Assembly: GCA_049973945.1 (NCBI GenBank)
Contig: JBMFJH010000005.1
Location: forward strand, 1 to 64,000
DNA length: 64,000 nucleotides
Source of the DNA: Acd1 sp049973945
GTDB lineage: Archaea > Thermoproteota > Thermoprotei_A > Sulfolobales > Sulfolobaceae
Reading direction: 5' to 3'
The notes under the pieces were generated by a model. The model was given only the letters and a program-made list of their open reading frames with translations, was not told the origin of the DNA and did no database searches. Of this stretch, positions 53,701 to 61,162 are shown one piece after another; position 1 is the stretch's first letter, and each line of letters opens with the position of its first letter. The translations under genes were made by a program, and so were the position numbers.

Positions 53701-55127
53701 CCCTCCTTCAACATCTTTGCCATAAGGTAGTTGATGAAAGTGCTCTTGCCCACACCGTGAGGTCCTCTGACTATAAGAATCTTCCCCCCGTCCACGGCCT
53801 CCCTAACCTTCTTTACGACGTTAGCGACCTTGTCCTTAAGGTTCGGAAACCCCTCTGGATCCACGAACTTATAGGAAAGGTTTCCGAACTTAATCCAGGT
53901 TTTACCGTCTTTAAATTCTATGTGCAACTGCGATGGCTCAGTATACAGACTACTTACAATATTCTGAGTTTTCATGACGTTCTCAAGTCGATCTAATCTC
54001 TCCTTTAGCCCCTTAATTTCCTTCCTTAGACCTTCGAACGCCTTCTCCAACTGCTCGACGTCCAGTCCGGTCACCTCGTTTATGGCCTCTAACGCGTCTT
54101 CCGGCGTTATCCCCAACTGTAGGGCCACCTTTGACGCTATCAACTTCTTAAGCTCGTCGCTTAACTTCCTCCACTTTTCCCCGAAGACGATGAGTTCTTT
54201 AACGCTGCCCTCCTCCCTCTCTGTGAGCTTATAAATGAGGCTTAGGAATATTGCTGTCGCCACGGCTGAAAGCACTATGCCTCCTAGACGTCCGATCGCA
54301 ACGTCTGCCAACTTCTTTAGACTCTCTTTAGTTAAGTCCTCGAACAAGCTCTTGACGCTTAGGATCAAGAAGCCCTCGAACTCTACATCCTTCTCGCCCA
54401 CGAGAAATTTGAGTAGGCTCTCGTAAGCTTCCGCCTGCTCGATAACGAAGTCCTCCGCGGCTTTACAGCCCTCAACTTTCTCGCAGTTGGCCTCCCTAGC
54501 CTCGCTTATGATCTCCTTTACGAAGCCCGGGAGTACGTATTTCTTACCCAGCCACTCTGTGGGTTTCTTGAAGTGATCCTTCATTAGCTTAACAGACGCC
54601 CTTACGTCGTCGGGTAAACTGTTCTCGTCAATGTCCCAGGGTATCGCGTAAAATACTACTGCGTCGTAGGATTTGCGTAACTCCTTTAGATGGTTTACTA
54701 ACTCTTTTGGCAGTTTCTCAACACCGCCCAAGTACTCCCTAAGAGTCCTCATTTCCTCCTCTGTAAACCCCTCAATTGCGGTATTCCTAACGTCCACGAG
54801 CCCTAATCCTATAAGCCTCTTGACTCCTGAAAATATCTTCATGATTTGACCAACTTCGTCTTTCTTCTCCCCTGCGATCTCGCGTCTCTCGTTAGGCTTC
54901 GCCGGCTTTAAGTTCTCGAACCCAGTTATCGTCTCATAAACGTGGGGTAGGTCTTTCAATTTCCCCGTTATTAAGAAGCTCTTCCCGCCCCTTGGGGGGC
55001 CAATGACCAGAATTTTAGCGTCTTCACCCTTTTCTACAATTGTCTTTTGTAAGATTGGGTAAATGTCACTAGCGTAATAGTTGTTGTTGTACGTGTTGAA
55101 TAAGTCCTCTCTTTCCTCTGGATTCAA
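50760..55127 (-). CDS. Giant dual P-loop membrane ATPase inside the CRISPR adaptation locus
   Basis: The 1455-aa product has two nucleotide-binding regions. The first has Walker A GPPRGGKS at residues 43-50 and a Walker B-like AVVFYAIPWD at 156-165. A membrane helix (GGIVLSAVATAIFLSLIYKL, about 282-301) and a coiled coil (about 355-388) follow. The second has Walker A GPHGVGKST at 455-463 and Walker B YVLLYD at 505-510. The last 600 residues are all-helical, with TPR-like stretches (DAVKHFEKARALAQETEHWG). This layout recalls STAND-type signalling ATPases, in which C-terminal repeats sense a trigger. GC is lower than in its neighbours, suggesting transfer. Start TTG 55127 is tentative; TTTTATAAG lies about 36 bp upstream. 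Confidence 0.75.
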   Translation of the reverse strand: MNPEEREDLFNTYNNNYYASDIYPILQKTIVEKGEDAKILVIGPPRGGKSFLITGKLKDLPHVYETITGFENLKPAKPNERREIAGEKKDEVGQIMKIFSGVKRLIGLGLVDVRNTAIEGFTEEEMRTLREYLGGVEKLPKELVNHLKELRKSYDAVVFYAIPWDIDENSLPDDVRASVKLMKDHFKKPTEWLGKKYVLPGFVKEIISEAREANCEKVEGCKAAEDFVIEQAEAYESLLKFLVGEKDVEFEGFLILSVKSLFEDLTKESLKKLADVAIGRLGGIVLSAVATAIFLSLIYKLTEREEGSVKELIVFGEKWRKLSDELKKLIASKVALQLGITPEDALEAINEVTGLDVEQLEKAFEGLRKEIKGLKERLDRLENVMKTQNIVSSLYTEPSQLHIEFKDGKTWIKFGNLSYKFVDPEGFPNLKDKVANVVKKVREAVDGGKILIVRGPHGVGKSTFINYLMAKMLKEGEIKGIIDLAALNEGQIHSTIEEAIGFKRYVLLYDPSTLLFYEVGGLGRPKQEVARAIVSKVEKIFNLMTSGKDGVTYSVPTIIVIPDDVYNVLREDARKRVESVEFNVSDMDFLKEIIRSYSGCMFDENTLSNLVSEVLKFKEGYTLIARLVGENLKEKGCNVSRIEELLRESRGRADLFLVWWINDYLKIKEDNEINTQRVEAFSEILAIREPLKDAVKSGMYVMPPYFVNRLARWSNGLNLGGKKENWGEEAHWLALKHEDLLEDAISLIVRAVRGEEIKDKQLREVLSVWMDQEKRVRVNSMEEAVKYVFKEYGGKIKEVIAGEGGLADPNSPCWNALVFALGAVRGGHGLRLPLIAYKRMSDEGKRDLAEPVRRALNFLSDPESECRALDMLLADGELTPLSEGLLLMPYSAEKLVDNPFIDVMVQRDRMKGELEALLKKWEERQKVHLLEEIYGLGLSILSAYAKVDFADEALRVASLSIDTVTRPNLIVSAVDLLSSLRGKSPDRWAEFISSAINVVADIKEALLGIGRFVMDSLEDLDKLRDSNKVRLVHALASLIGGGAPPNVVCETAKLLLKVAEGLGSEFLRYASEARVLEVLTKTGLNCGINLAREIERLISDLDRAEKFDEWLKDENVREYLKGVSLRQPKEALVSHVKNILGVLHSAAGAISLREGKFDDAVKHFEKARALAQETEHWGNYVAAHSFLVRARVLKADSLQGLIEAAGEFREVFNEAVEKLGIDARGSQLKGITLAEYLIYLGLSGNKGEAEGLLKVLGWLLDYLPLAMRVATTLLLNYLGVVDRRPGVDEVLGAARVLRFMAPALKLSLGLDVDCGKGCEELYEGEPDEKATLCEHVCNGLRLALKGNRFAREMLVEDLKSVSEGSVVEELSKEFSPRAVIQALSTDRSVGDLILTLNALLDGDRETVRAISKGSELIHSNIDIVSGLFKALREAVENNDEERVKLALAKLYYLHF

Positions 55128-55597
55128 TGATCCCCTTCCCCCGTTTTTCGTTAATGACCCATCTTATAAAACATAATGTTGAATAAGTGTGTCGAAAATC
55201 TGAAGCTAACGGAAAGCTTTCCCTGAGGTTAACTACCATTGATAATTTGAGAAGAGTCGAAGCGAAAGTGCGGGCCCACGGCGCTTTTCTGGAAGGAACG
55301 CGGGGAAAATCACCGGAGAACGTAGACGGTCTGCCGGGAGCCGGCGAACGCACTCGAGCTTGAGCCGTTTAACGAAGGGAGTACGGCGGTGGACGGTATG
55401 GTGCCCGTGTGCTCTTCAGACACTTCTACGGGCACGTACCGGATAGCGAGGCCGGAGAAGAGGAGGGAAATCGCGGAGATGAGGGGAGGGACGTCTCGAC
55501 CTATATGAGGACAGGCTAAAATTGTCCTACGCGCTTAAGGGCCTTAGACATTGCTTTTGCAAACCCGAGTGTAACAGGGGTTCCCCTCGAGGACACG
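55128..55597. other. Gene-free stretch beyond the cas2 break
   Basis: Holds the promoter of the giant ATPase at the left. The remainder has no supported gene and does not contain the missing 3' half of cas2 in any frame. Confidence 0.5.
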
Positions 55598-55759
55598 TCA
55601 GGCTCTCCGTTGACGCCATAACCTCCCACCCCATGGCGACCCCCGGAAGGCGCTCCTCTGTATCCTCGACAGTCCTAACTTCTTCAGCTCCTTGGCCAGC
55701 CTCAGCCTCTTGGCGTTGTCCGAGACGTCGTAGACCACCAAGACCAACACGGTAGACAC
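55598..55759 (-). pseudogene. cas2: Truncated cas2
   Basis: Three bases after the cas1 stop, a GTG at 55759 opens TVLVLVVYDVSDNAKRLRLA followed by a segment with SRIQRSAFRG. That is the Cas2 ferredoxin-like N-terminus with its first strand, the conserved Asp and the RIQRSVF-type motif. After about 40 residues similarity stops; the frame runs 13 more codons of unrelated sequence to TGA at 55598. Normal Cas2 is 85-100 aa and needs the C-terminal strands to bind Cas1. Codon use beyond 55640 is not coding-like, so the end was lost by rearrangement, not a frameshift. Confidence 0.8.
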
Positions 55760-55762
55760 CGC

Positions 55763-56671
55763 CTAAAGCTCCGCCCTGAAGCCCCTGTATGCCCTCCCGT
55801 CTTTGACGGCCGAGGCCAGCTTGACCGCGTGGGCCCTCATGGCCTGGTCTAGGGTCTTGGGGTTGTGGTCGCCCAACTCCCTGTACCTCTCGTCGAAGAC
55901 CCTCAGCACGACCTTGGCCAGCTCCCTCCTGCTCTCTGGGGAAATCAGCCCGTCCTTCACCTGGAGCCTGAGGCCCGACAAAAACGCCCTGACCAGGGCG
56001 AAGTCTACCAACGGCTTGAACATCTCCGAGAAGTCGAAGACCAGCGCCGGGCTCCCCGGCCTGTCCCTGTGGACGAAGCCCAGGTAGGGGTCTAGGCCCG
56101 CTAAGAAGAGGTACTTGTAGGCCTTGGAGTAGAGTATGGCGTAGCTGTAGTTCAGGGCCAGGTTGAACTGGTCTTTAGCCTCGGGGTCCCTCCCGTCGAA
56201 GTTCAAGTCCCTGGGTAGGACTTGGGCTAACTCCCCCCAATAGAGCCTGGCAGCTGTAGGCTCGTCCTTATCCAGGATGCTCTTATAGTCCACCCTGAAC
56301 CCCTTCCTCGCCTAGTGCTTGACGTGGGCCGCTTGGTTGTAGATCTTGGCCGAGACCATCTCTCCCCCGTACCTCTCAGCGGAGCTCAGGTAGGCCTCGT
56401 ACTGCTTGACCCTAGTCTTCACGGTCTCTGTGCCTAGGGAGGGCGTCAAGACGCCCCAGGGGCTCCCGTTCCTGTCGAGGAAGAACAGCGTTATCCCGTG
56501 CTTGAGGGCGAGCCTAATAGCCTGGACTGTAATGGCCCCCGAGGAGGATATCAGTATCTCGTCGACCTCAGCGGGCGGAACCTCGACCTTCCTGTCCTTG
56601 AACTGTACCACGAAGACCCCGTTCTTGACCTTGAGCAGGGAGCCGTGGTCCGAAACGACTAGGGTCTTCAA
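55763..56671 (-). pseudogene. cas1: cas1 interrupted by one in-frame TAG
   Basis: TTG 56671 overlaps the csa1 stop and begins LKTLVVSDHGSLLKVKNGVF. Cas1 sequence runs 119 codons to NQAAHVKH, then TAG (56312-56314), and continues in the same frame with ARKGF and DYKSILDKDE to a normal end at 55763, 303 codons in all. Catalytic residues are present: Glu in ARLYWGEL, His in YLGFVHRDRPGSP and Asp/Glu in VFDFSEMFKP. Homologues have a Tyr near the stop position, so a Tyr codon to amber change fits. Other genes in the window end with TAG, so recoding is unlikely. Probably inactive integrase. Confidence 0.85.
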
Positions 56672-57516
56672 GCCTTCGCTCCCCCGTTGCAGTAGGAGTA
56701 GAAGGGGCAGGATGAGGGGCAGACCGCGGGCCTCCCCGGGTCCTTCTCCTCCGAGATCAGCTCGACGACCTCGTCCCTGGCGTCGATGAACTGCCTCCTC
56801 AGGTCGGGGGAGATGTAGTAGACCTCGTAGGAGATTTTGGGAACCCCCTCGCTCAGGCCGTTGACGTAGACCAGGGCCCCGAAGTCCACGGGGAGCTCGA
56901 GGTTGCTTTCGAGGGCCATGGCGTAGCCAGCTAAAGCCAACCTGTGGAAGTCCTGCGGCGAGCCCAGCTTGAACTCGACGACCATGGAGAGGGAAGTTAT
57001 CGCGTCGACCGAGAGCCTCGGGGAGAGGCCCAAGGGGGTACCGTCGACCCTGACCTCCGAGAAGGTTGGCAGCAACGGGGAGTCCGAGCCGTCCGAGAGG
57101 AGGTCGAGAGCGAAGGCCTCGTAGAGCGATGAACAATAGGCGGAGTACTTGGGGGGACAGAGGGAGGACGCCCTCCTGGAGTTGTAGACCGCTAGCTCCA
57201 TGGCCTTGTAGGGCGGCAAGCCGGAGGAGAGCCACCTCGAGACGTCCCTAGAGGCCCTGGCGAGCACCTCGTGCACGGCCTTGCCTAAGGTTAACGGCTC
57301 CCTGGCCTCGCCCTGCAAGTTCAGGACCTTCCGCAGGTAGACGTCCCTCTTGGTGGGGCAGTAGCGGTAGGCCACGTCAGCCATCGAGAGCCCCAGGTAG
57401 CGCCTGGGCTTTACAGGTGGACGGGTGTAGGACCAGCCCCTGAGCTCCTCCTCCACGGGGTCGGAGGCCCTGTAGGAGTGGAGCCTCCTGAGCTGCCTCA
57501 GGACCTGGAGCTTCAT
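56668..57516 (-). CDS. csa1: Csa1 (Cas4-like nuclease of the type I-A adaptation cassette)
   Basis: The 282-aa product has an N-terminal cysteine (VAYRYCPTKRDVYLR) and a C-terminal cluster CPSSCPFYSYC that together can hold a 4Fe-4S cluster. Between them lie the nuclease core motifs TLGKAVHEVL and the Asp/Glu-Lys segment VDAITSLSMVVEFKLG. Length and layout fit Csa1, which helps trim and select pre-spacers. Start ATG at 57516, with a TATA-like ATATTAAATTC about 25 bp upstream. It leads an operon csa1-cas1-cas2, of which only csa1 looks intact. No separate cas4 is present. Confidence 0.85.
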   Translation of the reverse strand: MKLQVLRQLRRLHSYRASDPVEEELRGWSYTRPPVKPRRYLGLSMADVAYRYCPTKRDVYLRKVLNLQGEAREPLTLGKAVHEVLARASRDVSRWLSSGLPPYKAMELAVYNSRRASSLCPPKYSAYCSSLYEAFALDLLSDGSDSPLLPTFSEVRVDGTPLGLSPRLSVDAITSLSMVVEFKLGSPQDFHRLALAGYAMALESNLELPVDFGALVYVNGLSEGVPKISYEVYYISPDLRRQFIDARDEVVELISEEKDPGRPAVCPSSCPFYSYCNGGAKA

Positions 57517-57659
57517 CGGGATTGGTATTACCCAGGAATTTAATATTCGTGAAAAAGGCGGGGGTAAAAGCGTTCCCGGCCGTGGCGAGGAAGGAACGGA
57601 GGGCTGTGGGAGAGCGAGTCTGAGGTCTTCCTCGCTAAAGCCGGGAAACTCGGTACCGC

Positions 57660-58056
57660 GGAAGTGAGATTTAATTTATTTATTGAAAATAGGAGAAACT
57701 AAATGCTGCGTCGCTCGCGAATTGCCCTCAGCGGGCAGTCCTTTTCTCCATCATCCAGGTAGCAGGCGAACTCTTCCCCTCGTTTTTCTCCCTGGGGGAG
57801 CCGGGAAAGGCCTTGAACGAACCCTCCCTTGGGACCGCGTCCAGCCCTAAAATCATTCCCTCTCTAGAGAACGCCTCAGTTTCCTTGGGAAAGCCGGGAA
57901 ATTGGCTCAAGTCGTTTTGACTTCTGACTCGATAACGTGGAAAGGGAACAAAGTGCAGCGTAAGTAGTTCGCGTAAAGCTTATTATCTGATTTCCGACTC
58001 TTAGACTCGTAAAAAAGAAAAAGTGAGGGAAAAGGTAAGGGGTATATAAACTTGCA
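57660..58056 (+). promoter_or_regulatory. Leader of CRISPR array 3
   Basis: Near-identical to the array 2 leader in inverse orientation over about 290 bp. TATA box TATATAAA at 58043-58050, 6 bp before the first repeat. It carries the conserved blocks near 57835 (GGGACCGCGTCCAGCCCT) and 57938 (GTGGAAAGGGAACAAAGTGC). Confidence 0.9.
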
Positions 58057-60523
58057 GTTAATCCTCTATGGAATTGAAAGACGTGCTGACGGATATGCCC
58101 GTGTACTTCCCTGCAGATGGGTTAATCCTCTATGGAATTGAAAGATTATCATGATAGCAGCGCCTGGAGGGCTCATCGCTTTCGTTAATCCTCTATGGAA
58201 TTGAAAGAATCGCGAAGCGAGAGAGGACTGAGGAGCTGAAATTGTAGAGTTAATCCTCTATGGAATTGAAAGCGCTGAATAGAAAGATCAGGTACTTAGA
58301 GAAGCTGTCGATGTTAATCCTCTATGGAATTGAAAGTGATAGGCGGCTAGATGGAGGGGAGTTTCGCCATTATTGGTTAATCCTCTATGGAATTGAAAGC
58401 GTGACAACCTCCAAGCCCTTCAAGACGGAGCTTGTTGCTGTTAATCCTCTATGGAATTGAAAGCGCGGTACGCGCTCGTGGTTAAACGTCAAGACGAGGA
58501 GATGTTAATCCTCTATGGAATTGAAAGGTAATGCAGTCGCTGTTGCTGTGCCAGCCCGTTATCGTGTTAATCCTCTATGGAATTGAAAGCAGCAACACCT
58601 CGACCTGTTGAATCCTCTTGGTATAGTAGTTAATCCTCTATGGAATTGAAAGCCATCTGTGATCGGGTTCATGATTCCGTCGTCCATGTTCACAAGGTTA
58701 ATCCTCTATGGAATTGAAAGCTCACCTTTCAGTATAAATAGATAGCTATAATCGAAATCTGTTAATCCTCTGTGGAATTGAAAGGGAGAAGCTCGCCACA
58801 GTCCTTTCGCTCCTGCCTTACTCGTTAATCCTCTGTGGAATTGAAAGACTTCAATATCGAGTCAGCCAGCTCTCCGAGGTAGTCGTGTTAATCCTCTGTG
58901 GAATTGAAAGGCGTAAGTTCAGGCGGTGGGCTCTCTTGACCGACTCTTTCTTTGTGTTAATCCTCTGTGGAATTGAAAGCTTTCCTGTCGTTTTCCTCAC
59001 ACCACGCGACGTACGCCTGTTAATCCTCTGTGGAATTGAAAGACAACGACACTTGGTTTAATGTCCTGTGGGTTCAGGATCCGTTAATCCTCTATGGAAT
59101 TGAAAGTACTGATCATGATCTTCTTTCCGTTTAACGTGAGAACGTCGTTAATCCTCTGTGGAATTGAAAGTTAATTCTTATTTTTAAACTGTCTACAAGT
59201 TCATTTAAACTGTTAATCCTCTGTGGAATTGAAAGCGAGCTACACGAACACTACGCTGCAGCCGTTCCCCTTGGTTAATCCTCTGTGGAATTGAAAGTCG
59301 ACGGCGTTGTGATGAGGCGAGGTAGATGCGTTCGTCAGTTAATCCTCTGTGGAATTGAAAGAAATACGTACTGTACTACTACCTAGCGTTTAACGGCTCG
59401 TCGTTAATCCTCTGTGGAATTGAAAGGTCATTTCCATAGCCCCTCTCTTCCTCAGCTCTCTTACTATGTTAATCCTCTGTGGAATTGAAAGTCTCTGTGC
59501 CCCATGCCCGCAACAGCACTTTCCCGCAATGGGGTTAATCCTCTGTGGAATTGAAAGGTATTCCAGTTGCGCATAAAGCGGTGACCCGCTCTTGACCGTT
59601 AATCCTCTGTGGAATTGAAAGAAGATCTCTCGCTCTCTGTCAGCAGTATTGAGGAGGAAGAGTTAATCCTCTGTGGAATTGAAAGAGATCCTGCTCCCAG
59701 GTCACATCGAACGGGTCAATCCTGTTCTTTAACAGTTAATCCTCTGTGGAATTGAAAGCATGTATACGTTGTATAGGTGGTTCACGTGATGGCACGTTAA
59801 TCCTCTGTGGAATTGAAAGATCGGTAGGGTGACGTTGGTAGTACTGGTTCCAGAGGTTAATCCTCTGTGGAATTGAAAGACTCCTTTCTATCTATAAGAA
59901 CGCCATCAAGGATCGTGTTAAGTTAATCCTCTGTGGAATTGAAAATATTTCAATAGCAATAACGGCTTATCATACTCCATCCCCGCGTGTTAATCCTCTG
60001 TGGAATTGAAAGAGCTCTTTGGCTACTTCAACTATTTCGAAAATACCTCCCGTTAATCCTCTGTGGAATTGAAAGATTAGGTTCGCCAATGCTGTCGGCT
60101 GGAGAACCGATTGACGTCAATCCTCTATGGAATTGAAAGCGTTCGAACACGGGGTTGAACTTGTGGGGCGGGACTTCGTCGTTAATCCTCTGTGGAATTG
60201 AAAGCAATCTCGTTCTCGACGTGCTCTGCAGGTCTCAGGGATGTTAATCCTCTGTGGAATTGAAAGTTTTCAAAGTCCATCTCCTTAATGACCAGCCATG
60301 CTTTTCCGTTAATCCTCTGTGGAATTGAAAGCTGGTTCGGTGGAAACGGCGAGAAGTCGAAAACAATGAGTTAATCCTCTATGGAATTGAAAGGCGTACT
60401 CAGTATATTTCGTTATAGGTATTTGTAGACTTGGTTAATCCTCTATGGAATTGAAAGTAGTCCCTGAGGCCCTGCACGACCTTGTATGCGTGGAAGTCGG
60501 TTAATCCTCTATGGAATTGAAAG
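58057..60523 (+). CRISPR. CRISPR array 3: 39 repeats in two sequence versions
   Basis: I count 39 copies of a 24-base repeat, GTTAATCCTC…GGAATTGAAAG, read rightward from the leader at 58056. Repeats 1-11 (leader side) have CTATGG. Repeats 12-16 and 18-32 have CTGTGG, with CTATGG again at 17 and 33; 34-36 are CTGTGG and 37-39 CTATGG. Repeat 30 ends GAAAA and repeat 33 begins GTCAATCC. A possible further degenerate unit is ATTAATCCCC…CTAAAAGG at about 60614. Spacers are about 37-45 bp. Confidence 0.98.
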
Positions 60524-60748
60524 CTTAAGTGACGAGATCGCACAGGGGTCGCCCGCGTGGACATACCGTATCATGTTGACTAAACGTCACTAGTGCTAGG
60601 AGCTTCACGCGTAATTAATCCCCTCGAAACTAAAAGGAACGACGAAGAGACCGCCTCTCTGACGTCGCCCCCGTTCGTTGTGTTGAGCTCCCGGCGCACT
60701 TCGTAGACTTTCGAGTTGGGAAAAAGCGGAGTGATGTTGTACTATCGG

Positions 60749-61150
60749 TTACACTAAGGGCAACTCGAAGGGCTCCAGTATCCTGATCCCTAGTCTCAGG
60801 ATCTCCTCCGCGCTCACCTCCCCATTCAGCTTCGCGCTAACCAAACGCCGTCCCTTGAGCTCGAACTTCGACGACCTCCTTATCAGCTCGTTGAGCCTCT
60901 TGACGTTGTATACCACCCCCTTGAACTCCCTCACCCTCTCCTTCACCACGAAGTCTTCCGGGTCGTCCGGGATAGGGATGGGCTTCCCGTAAACGTTGAG
61001 TATCACGAAGCCCCTGTCCCCCCTCAGCAGGTTCAGCAATGAGTCGAAGAGCTCCCTCTCGCTCCCGCAGTAGTACCACTTCATGACCTTGCCCTCGTAG
61101 ACCCTCTCGCAGGGGCTGCCGTCGCCCTTCGAGTTAGTTATGTACATCAT
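60749..61150 (-). CDS. Unknown 133-aa protein linked to cas10
   Basis: It begins 12 bases after the cas10 stop on the same strand, so it is the last gene of the type III operon. The product is alpha/beta: MKWYYCGSERELFDSLLNLL, strand GFVILNVYGKPIPIP, then EDFVVKERVREFKGVVYNVK and LRLGIRILEPFELPLV. I recognise no family; it is too beta-rich for Csm2 or Cmr5. A truncated copy exists at 28964-29179, which shows that the gene has been duplicated. A role as accessory protein or ancillary effector of the type III system is inference. Confidence 0.7.
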   Translation of the reverse strand: MMYITNSKGDGSPCERVYEGKVMKWYYCGSERELFDSLLNLLRGDRGFVILNVYGKPIPIPDDPEDFVVKERVREFKGVVYNVKRLNELIRRSSKFELKGRRLVSAKLNGEVSAEEILRLGIRILEPFELPLV

Positions 61151-61162
61151 GTTGCCTCGCGT

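Noticed and set aside
56312..56314. TAG in cas1 as pyrrolysine or other recoded codon
   Set aside because: Several intact genes here end with TAG, no pyl genes are seen, and the organism type does not use pyrrolysine.
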